NCBI GenBank assembly: GCA_032622095.1
Contig: CP136061.1
Location: 257,580,077-257,644,076 of the forward strand
Length of the DNA: 64,000 nt
Reading direction: 5' to 3'
Origin: Siphonodentalium dalli
Taxonomy: Eukaryota > Mollusca > Scaphopoda > Gadilida > Siphonodentaliidae
The first letter of the stretch is position 1, and each line of letters begins with the position of its first letter. The notes beneath the pieces are model-generated. The model made no database searches, was not told where the DNA came from, and saw only the letters and a program-made list of their open reading frames with translations. Positions 35,601-46,700 of the stretch are shown here, piece after piece. The position numbers and the translations under genes are program-made.

Positions 35601-38600
35601 TCTTAAACTGTGTTATATTACAGGCGACTATCTTAAACTGGGTGATATTACAGGCGATTATCTTAAACTGGGTGATATTACAGGCGACTATCTTAAACTG
35701 GGTGATATTACAGGCGATTATCTTAAACTGGGTGATATTACAGGCGATTATCTTAAACTGGGTGATATTACAGGCGACTATCTTAAACAGGGTGATATTA
35801 CAGGCGATTATCTTAAACTGGGTGATATTACAGGCGATTATATTAAACTGGGTGATATTACAGGCGACTATCTTAAACAGGGTGATATTACAGGCGATTA
35901 TCTTAAACTGGGTGATATTACAGGCGATTATCTTAAACTGTGTTATATTACAGGCGATTATCTTAAACTGGGTGATATTACATGCGATTATCTTAAACTG
36001 GGTGATATTACAGGCGATTATCTTAAACTGGGTGATATTACAGGCGACTATCTTAAACTGGGTGATATTACAGGCGATTATCTTAAACTGGGTGATATTA
36101 CAGGCGATTATCTTAAACTGTGTTATATTACAGGCGATTATCTTAAACTGGGTGATATTACAGGTGATTATCTTAAACTGGGTGATATTACAGGCGATTA
36201 TCTTAAACTGGGTGCTATTACAGGCGACTATCTTAAACTGGGTGATATTACAGGCGATTATCTTAAACTGGGTGATATTACAGGCGATTATCTTAAACTG
36301 GTTGATATTACAGGCGATTATCTTAAACTGGGTGATATTACAGGCGATTATCTTAAACTGGGTGATATTACATGCGATTATCTTAAACTGGGTGATATTA
36401 CAGGCGATTATCTTACACTGGGTGATATTACAGGCGATTATCTTACACTGGGTGATATTACAGGCGATTATCTTAAACTGGGTGATATTACAGGCGATTA
36501 TCTTAAACTGTGTTATATTACAGGCGATTATCTTAAACTGGGTGATATTACATGCGATTATCTTAAACTGGGTGATATTACAGGCGATGATCTTAAACTG
36601 GGTGATATTACAGGCGATTATCTTAAACTGGGTGATATTACATGCGATTATCTTAAACTGGGTGATATTACAGGCGACTATCTTAAACTGGGTGATATTA
36701 CAGGCGATGATCTTAAACTGGGTGATATTACAGGCGATGATCTTAAACTGGGTGATATTACAGGCGACTATCTTAAACTGGGTGATATTACAGGCGACTA
36801 TCTTAAACTGGGTGATATTACAGCCGATTATCGTAAACTGGGTGATATTACAGGCGATTATCTTAAACTGGGGGATATTACAGGCGACTATCTTAAACTG
36901 GGTGATATTACAGGCGATTATCTTAAACTGGGTGATATTACAGCCGATTATCGTAAACTGGGTGATATTACAGGCGATTATCTTAAACTGGGTGATATTA
37001 CAGGCGATTATCTTTAACTGGGTTATATTACAGGCGATTATCTTAAACTGGGTGATATTACAGGCGATTATCTTAAACTGGGGGATAATACAGGTGATTA
37101 TCTTAAACTGGGGGATATTACAGGCGATTATCTTAAACTGTGTGATATTACAGGCGATTATCTTAAACTGGGTGATATTACAGGCGATTATCTTAAACTG
37201 GGTGATATTACAGGCGATTATCTTAAACTGGGTGATATTACAGGCGATTATCTTAACCTGGGTGATATTACAGGCGATTATCTTAAACTGGGGGATAATA
37301 CAGGTGATTATCTTAAACTGGGGGATATTACAGGCGATTATCTTAAACTGTGTGATATTACAGGCGATTATCTTAAACTGGGTGATATTACAGGCGATTA
37401 TCTTAAACTGGGTGATATTACAGGCGATTATCTTAAACTGGGTGATATTACAGGCGATTATCTTAAACTGGGTGATATTACAGGCGATTATCTTAAACTG
37501 GGGGATATTACAGGTGATTATCTTAAACTGGGGGATATTACAGGTGATTATCTTAAACTGGGTGATATTACAGGCGATTATCTTATACTGGGTGATATTA
37601 CAGGCGATTATCTTACACTGGGTGATATTACAGGCGATTATCTTACACTGGGTGATATTACAGGCGATTATCTTAAACTGGGTGATATTACAGGCGATTA
37701 TCTTAAACTGTGTTATATTACAGGCGATTATCTTAAACTGGGTGATATTACATGCGATTATCTTAAACTGGGTGATATTACAGGCGATGATCTTAAACTG
37801 GGTGATATTACAGGCGATTATCTTAAACTGGGTGATATTACAGGCGATTATCTTAAACTGGGTGATATTACAGGCGACTATCTTAAACTGGGTGATATTA
37901 CAGGCGATGATCTTAAACTGGGTGATATTACAGGCGATGATCTTAAACTGGGTGATATTACAGGCGACTATCTTAAACTGGGTGATATTACAGGCGACTA
38001 TCTTAAACTGGGTGATATTACAGCCGATTATCGTAAACTGGGTGATATTACAGGCGATTATCTTAAACTGGGGGATATTACAGGCGACTATCTTAAACTG
38101 GGTGATATTACAGGCGACTATCTTAAACTGGGTGATATTACAGGCGATTATTTTAAACTGGGTGATATTACAGGCGATTATCTTAAACTGTGTGATATTA
38201 CAGGCGATTATATTAAACTGGGTGATATTACAGGCGACTATCTTAAACTGGGTGATATTACAGGCGATTATCTTAAACTGGCTGATATTACAGGCGATTA
38301 TCTTAAACTGGGTGATATTACAGGCGACTATCTTAAACTGGTTGATATTACAGGCGATTATCTTAAACTGGGTGATATTACAGGCGATTATCTTAAACTG
38401 GGTGATATTACAGGCGATTATCTTATACTGGGTTATATTACAGGCGACTATCTTAAACTGGGTGATATTACATGCGACTATCTTAAACTGGGTGATATTA
38501 CAGGCGATTATCTTAAACTGTGTGATATTACAGGCGATTATCTTAAACTGGGTTATATTACAGGCGACTATCTTAAACTGTGTGATATTACAGGCGATTA

Positions 38601-39040
38601 TCTTAAACTGGGTGATATTACAGGCGACTATCTTAAACTGGGTTATATTACAGGCGACTATCTTAAACTGTGTGATATTACAGGCGATTATCTTAAACTG
38701 GGTTATATTACAGGCGACTATCTTAAACTGGATGATATTACATGCGATTATCTTAAACTGAGTGATATTACAGGCGATTATCTTAATCTCGGTGATATTA
38801 CAGGCGATTATCTTAAACTGGGTGATATTACAGGCGACTATCTTAAACTGGGTGATATTGCAGGCGACTATCTTAAACTGGGTGATATTACAGGCGACTA
38901 TCTTAAACTGGGTGAAATTACCGGCGATTATATTAAACTGGGTGATATTACAGGCGATTATCTTAAACTGGCTGATATTACAGGCGATTATCTTAAACTG
39001 GGTGATATTACAGGCGACTATCATAAACTGGGTATATTAC
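29700..39040 (+). repeat. Long-range higher-order blocks with phase-break signature
   Basis: A signature block with the order GGATGATATTACATGCG, GAGTGATATT, AATCTCGGTG, then a 29-bp unit CATAAACTGGGTATATT, occurs at about 29,700-30,010 and 38,732-39,040 with the same 237-bp internal spacing. At 33,361-34,000 the spacing is 567 bp, an extra 330 bp or 11 units. Partial signatures (AATCTCGG) also lie near 31,168 and 32,308. At about 36,412-37,050 and 37,612-38,100 a second block repeats at a 1,200-bp offset, marked by paired CTTACACTG variants. Confidence 0.85.
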
Positions 39041-41796
39041 AGGCGATTATCTTAAACTGGGTGATATTACAGGCGACTATCTTAAACTGGGTGATATTAC
39101 AGGCGACTATCTTAAACTGGGTGATATTACAGGCGACTATCTTAAACTGGGTGATATTACAGGCGACTATCATAAACTGGGTGATATTACAGGCGACTAT
39201 CTTAAACTGGTTGATATTACAGGCGACTATCTTAAACTGGGTGATATTACAGGCGACTATCTTAAACTGGGGGATATTAAAGGCGACTATCTTAAACTGG
39301 GTGATATTACAGGCGATTATCTTAAACTGGTTGATATTACAGGCGATTATCTTAAACTGGGAGATATTAAAGGCGATTATCTTAAACTGGGTGATATTAC
39401 AGGCGATTATCTTAAACTGGGTGATATTACAGGCGATTATCTTAAACTGGGTGATATTACAGGCGACTATCTTAAACTGGGTGATATTACAGGCGACTAT
39501 CTTAAACTGGGTGATATTACAGGCGACTATCTTAAACTGGGTGATATTACAGGCGACTATCTTAAACTGGGTGATATTACAGGCGACTATCTTAAACTGG
39601 GTGATATTACAGGCGACTATCTTAAACTGGGTGATATTACAGGCGACTATCTTAAACTGGGTTATATTACAGGCGACTATCATAAACTGGGTGATATTAC
39701 AGGCGACTATCTTAAACTGGTTGATATTACAGGCGACTATCTTAAACTGGGTGATATTACAGGCGATTATCTTAAACTGGGGGATATTAAAGGCGACTAT
39801 CTTAAACTGGGTGATATTACAGGCGATTATCTTAAACTGGTTGATATTACAGGAGATTATCTTAAACTGGGGGATATTAAAGGCGACTATCTTAAACTGG
39901 GTGATATTACAGGCGACTATCTTAAACAGGGTGATATTACAGGCGATTTCTTAAACTGGGTGATATTACAGGCGATTATCTTAAACTGGGTGATATTACA
40001 GGCGATTATCTTAAACTGGGTGATATTACAGGCGACTATCTTAAACTGGGTGATATTACAGGCGACTATCTTAAACTGGGTGATATTACAGGCGACTATC
40101 TTAAACTGGGTGATATTACAGGCGACTATCTTAAACTGGGTGATATTACAGGCGACTATCTTAAACTGTGTGATATTACAGGCGACTATCTTAAACTGGG
40201 TTATATTACAGGCGACTATCTTAAACTGGGTGATATTACAGGCGAATATCTTAAACTGGGTGATATTACAGGCGACTATCTTAAACTGGGTGATATTACA
40301 GGCGACTATCTTAAACTGGGTGATATTACAGGCGACTATCTTAAACTGGGTGATATTACAGGCGACTATCTTAAACTGGGTGATATTACAGGCGATGATC
40401 TTAAACTGGGTGATATTACAGGCGATGATCTTTAACTGGGTGATATATTACAGGCGATTATCTTAAACTGGGTGATATTACAGGCGATTATCTTAAACTG
40501 GGTGATATTACAGGCGATTATCTTAAACTGTGTTATATTACAGGCGATTATCTTAAACTGGGTTATATTACAGGCGACTATCTTAAACTGAGTGATATTA
40601 CAGGCGATTATCTTAAACTGAGTGATATTACAGGCGATTATCTTAAACTGGGTGATATTACAGGCGACTATCTTAAACTGAGTGATATTACAGGCGATTA
40701 TCTTAAACTGGGTGATATTACAGGCGATTATCTTATACTGGGTTATATTACAGGCGACTATCTTAAACTGGGTGATATTACATGCGACTATCTTAAACTG
40801 GGTGATATTACAGGCGATTATCTTAAACTGGGTGATATTACAGGCGATTATCTTAAACTGGGTGATATTACAGGCGATTATCTTAAACTGGGTGATATTA
40901 CAGGCGACTATCTTAAACTGGGTGATATTACAGGCGACTATCTTAAACTGGGTGATATTACAGGCGACTATCTTAAACTGGTTGATATTACAGGCGACTA
41001 TCTTAAACTGGTTGATATTACAGGCGATTATCTTAAACTGGGTTATATTACATGCGACTATCTTAAACTGGGTGATATTACAGGCGATTATCTTAAACTG
41101 GGTGATATTACAGGCGACTATCTTAAACTGGGTGATATTACAGGCGACTATCTTAAACTGGGTGATATTACAGGCGACTATCTTAAACTGGGTGATATTA
41201 CAGGCGACTATCTTAAACTGGGTGATATTACAGGCGACTATCTTAAACTGTGTGATATTACAGGCGACTATCTTAAACTGGGTGAAATTACAGGCGACTA
41301 TCTTAAACTGGTTGATATTACAGGCGATTATCTTAAACTGAGTGATATTACAGGCGATTATCTTAAACTGGGGGATATTAAAGGCGACTATCTTAAACTG
41401 GGTGATATTACAGGCGATTATCTTAAACTGGTTGATATTACAGGCGATTATCATAAACTGGGTGCTATTACAGGCGACTATCTTAAACTGGGTGATATTA
41501 CAGGCGACTATCTTAAACTGGGTGATATTACAGGCGACTATCTTAAACTGGGTGATATTACAGGCGACTATCTTAAACTGGGTGATATTACAGGCGACTA
41601 TCTTAAACTGGGTGATATTACAGGCGACTATCTTAAACTGGGTGATATTACAGGCGATTATCTTAAACTGGGTGATATTACAGGCGATTATCTTAAACTG
41701 GGTGATATTACAGGCGATTATCTTAAACTGGGTCATATTACAGGCGACTATCTTAAACTGGGTCATATTACAGGCGACTATCTTAAACTGGTGGAT

Positions 41797-41960
41797 ATTA
41801 CTTTTCCAGCAGCGACAATGATGAGGGAAAGACAGAGTCAAATCAGGGGATAACTTTTCCAGAAGCGACAATGAGGGCGAGACAGAGTCAATTCAGGGGA
41901 TAATGCTTTATCTGATAATTTGACTTCCTATAGAACAGCAACTATAAATAAATAAATAAT
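41797..41960 (+). repeat. 3' flank of the array: parental element remnant
   Basis: The array runs into 'ttttccagcagcgacaatga...agacagagtcaaatcagggg', a segment present twice here (about 41,802-41,853 and 41,854-41,903), then 'aatttgacttcctatagaac' and 'aactataaataaataaataa'. The same sequence follows the single 30-bp units at 11,510 and 42,278. The match stops at about 41,963. Confidence 0.9.
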
Positions 41961-41974
41961 CGATTTGATTTTCT

Positions 41975-42175
41975 GACGCAGGAAACTTTTTAACTTTGAA
42001 CACACAAAGCGGGGAGCTTATATCTTTGTTAATACTTGTTTCTCACTAATTTATTTAACAGTAGGGCTGGTACATATACAATATCGACATTGCATTCTTT
42101 AAGTGACGATTTTGAGCCGATTTCGCAATAAACATTGCATCGATTTCACGGGAAAAGTAAAAGTTCGCGAGTTTT
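41975..42175. repeat. Dispersed repeat related to 13,068-13,480
   Basis: Begins with 'actttttaactttgaaca' and ends with 'gagccgatttcgcaataaac', the two words that flank the foldback element at 13,095-13,365. Here no hairpins lie between them, so this is the shorter form of the family. Confidence 0.65.
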
Positions 42176-42179
42176 TAAT

Positions 42180-42492
42180 CTCTATATGGACGTTGCCAGA
42201 GTAGAGATTCATGTCATGATCTAGGATTAAAGCTGATGATAGGCCAATAAAAGAGCCAGTAAAAAGATAGACTGATTGATATTACAGGCGACTATCTTAA
42301 ACTGGGGGAGATAACTTGTCCAGCAGCGACAATGATGAGGGCGAGACAGAGTCAAATCAGAAGATAATGCTTTATCTGAGAATTTGACTTCCTATAGAAC
42401 AGCAACTATAAATAAATAATCGGGGGAATAAAACTCCCTATGATTGTGTCGTGGTTGAAGTTGTAGCTCAACGTATAGAGTGGCCGTTCACG
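42180..42492 (+). repeat. Dispersed element with a single 30-bp unit (seed copy 2)
   Basis: 42,180-42,270 matches 14,939-15,040. 42,278-42,307 is one satellite unit, and 42,308-42,492 matches the flank of the seed at 11,510-11,724, with identical overall length (215 bp) from unit start to the end of homology. TAGCTCAACGTATAGAG at 42,464-42,480 resembles a tRNA D-arm/box A. A weak box B-like GTGTTGAGTCG follows at 42,500, only in this copy. Confidence 0.85.
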
Positions 42493-42568
42493 GTCATCGT
42501 GTTGAGTCGCGATATTTATCGTATAATGAATCTGTACTACTATATATCATTAGGGCCATCGATAGATA

Positions 42569-42867
42569 CACCCCAAATATACAAATACACAACTCGTCAT
42601 AGCGACTTCCAACAACTCGTTGTAACGACTTACATTTTAAAACTGTGTGAAAGTCGTAGACTGGCAGAACAATTTAGAAGGTATACAAATAAAAATAAGT
42701 CGTTATAACGACTTGTATACAAAATTGTTGTAAGTCGTTATAACTTGTAAGTCGTTATAACGAGTTGTAGGTCGTTATAACGACTTTGTGTTTTATAACG
42801 AGTTGTTGGAAGTCGATATATATATAACGACTTGCAAAGTATGAATAGACTTGTATATTTGGGGGTG
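42569..42867. mobile_element. Small TIR element full of 'gtcgttataacgac' palindromes
   Basis: The ends are CACCCCAAATATACAA (42,569-42,584) and TTGTATATTTGGGGGTG (42,851-42,867). The interior consists largely of short palindromic words AAGTCGTTATAACGACTT and AACTCGTTATAACGAGTT in both orientations. No coding capacity. A palindrome-rich MITE is the best description. Confidence 0.75.
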
Positions 42868-43021
42868 CGGTGGTGTTTCGGATGGCATCGATGCGTTTTC
42901 TTATGAATAGACATCACCATTCGAACACTAACTGGTTGCAGAGACGCACATTTTCATCCTGCTTTTCTGAGCAATCGGCCTCGCGAGTCGGCAACATATC
43001 AAACATGCTTAATATGACTCA

Positions 43022-43528
43022 TCCCTGGTCCAGTGGTCCTCTTAATGTGCTATCATGCGGTTAAATTGGGTCCTCATCCTGGTCCAGTGGTCCTCTTAAT
43101 TTGCTATGATGCGGTTAGGACAAACTGATGTTATTAACAAATAGTACCATTATTTTGTTTTAATTTGTCTTTTTCGTGGTGTTCCGATAATCTGAAGAGG
43201 AAAACCATTATCCGTATCAAACATTCAAAAACACATTTATTGTGAAATATGTTTAAAGCTGGTAGTATTAGTTGGTGTTGTTCGACTATAATCAATATTG
43301 TTATTCACGTCGTTTTAGAAACACAAGGCCAGGTTTTATTATATCTTTAAAAAATAGTTATGTTTTTGATTGTTTCATACACACTGTTTTTCTCAAATCG
43401 TTCGGATTAGCCAAGCACAGTGGAAATGGTTACTTTAGAAAAACTACGGTATTTTTTCATAACGGCATCAGTTTGCCTACCAGGACCACCAGCATCATAG
43501 CATATTAACAGGACCACTTAACCAGGGG
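43022..43528. mobile_element. Inverted-repeat element, about 507 bp
   Basis: 'CCCTGGTCCAGTGGTCCTCT...atgtgctatcatg' at 43,023-43,056 pairs imperfectly with the reverse complement at about 43,492-43,527 (CCCTGGTTAAGTGGTCCTGT...atatgctatgatg). The left end is tandemly repeated once more (43,077-43,118). A 78-codon open frame inside (43,272-43,508) has no recognisable product. Confidence 0.65.
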
Positions 43529-43754
43529 TGGGACTTGATCAATCGAGCTCGCGAGCCAAGTGCATGCTTAGCTCGATTGCACAAATGTGCAGGGACCTTT
43601 ATAAAACGTTGATTTTTAGATATATCCAAGGACATATGTCCTCCTATTTTAACTGAAAGATAACCCAAAATCAAATCGTGAATAAACAGGATTTAACACC
43701 GCCATAAGAATCCAAATGTCAGTGTTACACGCCAACAGACACCGACTGCGGTAA

Positions 43755-46700
43755 TAGTAGGGCGGCTAAGTGTAAAATTGTGGTAAAATCGTTCAGTTGG
43801 TGATACAAGCATGAAACTTGATATGCATGATCAATATATATTACTAAAACATATTGCTCGACAAACCAATCAAAATGGCCACCGGATTCAAGATGGCCGC
43901 CATTTTTCAAAATGGCCGCCGCATTGAACTTCTACCCAGTATATAAGATACACTAACCACTTTACAGTTCTTTCTTTGTTATGATATATAAGTAAATCAT
44001 CCCTTTAAAGGTTGCGTTATCATAAGTATGCAAAAATATTATTATTTTTCGGAATTTATTGATTTTCATATTTTTACAGGTTTGTTTCCTCAAAATTCTT
44101 CAAAAAATATCAAGATGACTACTTTTCAGCAACTGCAACTATTGGATAGGTCTATATGTGGTATAACATAGATACTTAGTTTAAGGCATGCGATTTCTTT
44201 GGTACTTCTCTTCTGGTGTTATTGAATTTTGTTAAATTATATGTGTAAATCGGCTGTTAACATACATGTGCAAGTTGGTATAGTGTGAGTTAAAATGTTT
44301 AAGTTATGCTTGGTGTTGATATTATTGACAACACAATTGCTAATATTAATAGTTTAATCAATTGTATGCATTTAATATTTGAAGTCATTAAATACTGTTG
44401 ACATGTCATTCCATATTTTGTACAAATCGGTCTTCCATAATGTATTGATTATTTTCTTAAGCAGATGACAAATTGCTCTGAAGGAGGAGCACACACATGG
44501 TCACGATGTGCTTATGACTTTCTCAGACACAGTTAGTTCTGTACTATCCCAAGCTTGTAAATACAATTAAGCGCTACAAATAGCTGGAGCAGCAGAAATC
44601 ATTCGTAAACATATGCTTGAACATCGTACCAAGTTTGATAACAAGTTTGAACAAGGATGTATACAATGCTCTGTACCACAAAGTCTTCTGCAATTTGTAT
44701 GTATGATCGAGCACGGTGCTGACATCAAGTCACAGCTTACACATGGTGCAACAAAGTCTGATTTAGTAATCGCGCAGTTATTAACAATCAACTTTTTCTC
44801 ATCTAGATATAAGGACAGAGCCTTTTATCATCGCCACTGTCAAGACTGTGAAACACCATTCCCTATATACACTGGCATCACTTTGTACGCAAAAAACAAA
44901 GAAACGAACCTGATTTTACATGTTCTATGAAAACTGACTGAGTATATCATATGATCGTGTCATGGACATCTCAAACCAGCTTGGAGAGGTTGTTGTTAAA
45001 CAGTACCAAACAGATGGAGTTGTGTGTCCACCTCTATTGAGAAAAGGCTTGTTCACCACATCTGCTTTGGACAATATTGCCCACAACCCTGCATCAACTA
45101 CCAGCACATCATCTTTACACGGGACACGGGACAAGGTCATCAGTTTGATGTAGCAATAACCTCAATGTTACCTCTGTTGCGTGATCAGGCTCACTCATTA
45201 ACCACGATAAAACATTGCATGCGCAAAATTAATGAATCGGTTCAACTTCTAAACTCAGAACGGATACCGGTCATTACTGCAGACCAACCTCTGTATGCAC
45301 TGGGTAGGCAGATACAGAGGCAGCGGCCAGACTTATATGGTGAGGACAAATATGTTGTTATGCTTGGAGGGTTACATCTGGAATTGGATGCTCTAAAAAT
45401 GGTTTGTTCAGTGCTTCTGGGTAGCGACAAGACGAGTACTCTCGTAGAAGCAGGTATATGAAGCCCAGGCACAGCATATGCATTCATCAAAGCTTCACGT
45501 ATTTCAAAAACCCAACAGGCACATCAGATAACAGCATGTAGACTGTAATCTGTTCAAACTCATGAAATTTGCACACTCAGAATACTGCAGCCGGGATTTA
45601 TCCGGATAGTAGGCACTCAAATTTCAATGACTGGTGTAAAAGTAAATGTGTTGTTAGTCCACAGTTCCAGTTCCGGCGTTTGGTGCTTGACATTGAATTG
45701 ACAATTTTACTGCTACCTATTCACCTCAGAGACATGATGACAATAGAGAAGAAACATCCCAGCATAGCAAATTAATTTCACAGAGGGAACTTTGTTGTAC
45801 ACAAGACTGAACGAAACTTCTCAAGTATGGCAATAGACCAGGCCCATAGACAACACAATGCAGTCGTGAAAGGGGGTGGAGGAGTAATTGGGATAACTGA
45901 GGATGAAGTACACTCAATAGATGGATGGTCGCTAATCCAGAATTATGTTGCCTTATATCTGATTATGATAATATTGCATGTACAAAGGATATCAAGCATC
46001 ACGAGGAGACAATTGCATATCAAAAAACATTTTTCAATAATGTGAATAACCTCACAGATGTGACACAAGAAATGGGAAATCAGTTTTCTGATGACGCCAC
46101 AGACCTCTTGGCATTGGTCACCAGATACATTGTAGACCAGTTAATGCTGAACTGATTCAAGTTGTCTATAAGAAAGGCAATGAATAGTCTGTGTCTTTCA
46201 TAAAAGGAATGGGAAACCAAAATAAATGTACTTTCTATGATCTAATCAAAAGAAATTATATTTAAATTTTTCGATCTTCTCCAGCTGAAATCAAATCAAA
46301 GAAAACAAGTACGAAAGATGATTGTCAACTATTATTCTCTCGGTTGTTCATTTATTGTCAGACAAGAGAATGTGACCTTTATGACCATTTTGCACATGAA
46401 AACTAGATTTCTCCAGCATCAATCAGTAACGATGGAAAACTTCATTTGTGCCAGAAATCTCAATTGATGGATATATTTGAAACAGAGTTAACACTGCCTG
46501 AGGAATCACCCACTGCAAATGCTGTGATAAGAGATGGTTCTGGCATAATAAATGTTCTTAAACCTAATAGTGTGAAAACATTTGATGAATATGCACAAGG
46601 CGATGTCATTCCTAAAATACAGACATATTGTCATAAATATAAGAGAACTGACATCGTGTTTGACGTGTACAAGACAGTAGCCGCAAACAGGAAACTATGT

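Larger units (their letters stand above)
19329..41796 (+). repeat. Giant 30-bp tandem array, about 749 units
   Basis: An uninterrupted head-to-tail array of a 30-bp unit starting GATATTACAGGCGAYTATCT and ending in CTGGGT. The main variable sites are T/C in GCGAYTATC and the GGTGATA end (variants GTTGATA, TGTTATA, TGTGATA, GGTTATA, GGGGATA). The 30-bp phase is broken only seven times: -2 near 22,146; -1 near 30,005, 33,994, 34,665, 39,033 and 39,949; +2 near 40,443. Because 30 is divisible by three and the consensus has no stop in two forward frames and one reverse frame, open frames of up to 2,877 codons appear, and they switch repeat peptide at the phase breaks (ILQAIILNWV to ITGDYLKLGD at 22,146). 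I read this as a satellite, not a gene. Nested higher-order repeats are listed separately. Confidence 0.97.

Noticed and set aside
19329-41796. CRISPR-like array
   Set aside because: The repeats are directly adjacent with no unique spacers, there are no cas genes, and the genome is eukaryotic.
19192-41871. Open frames of up to 2,877 codons encoding ILQAIILNWV, ITGDYLKLGD or NITQFKIIAC decapeptide repeats
   Set aside because: They exist in three frames at once, switch peptide at array phase breaks, and follow from a 30-bp unit without stops. The satellite explains them fully. RNA-seq or proteomics would be needed to revive the idea.
42500-42510. tRNA gene at the seed element
   Set aside because: Box A resemblance only. 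No acceptor stem, anticodon loop or good box B could be drawn; the other copy diverges before box B.
43272-43508. Possible gene of 78 codons
   Set aside because: No recognisable motif. It lies inside an inverted-repeat element and overlaps its right end.
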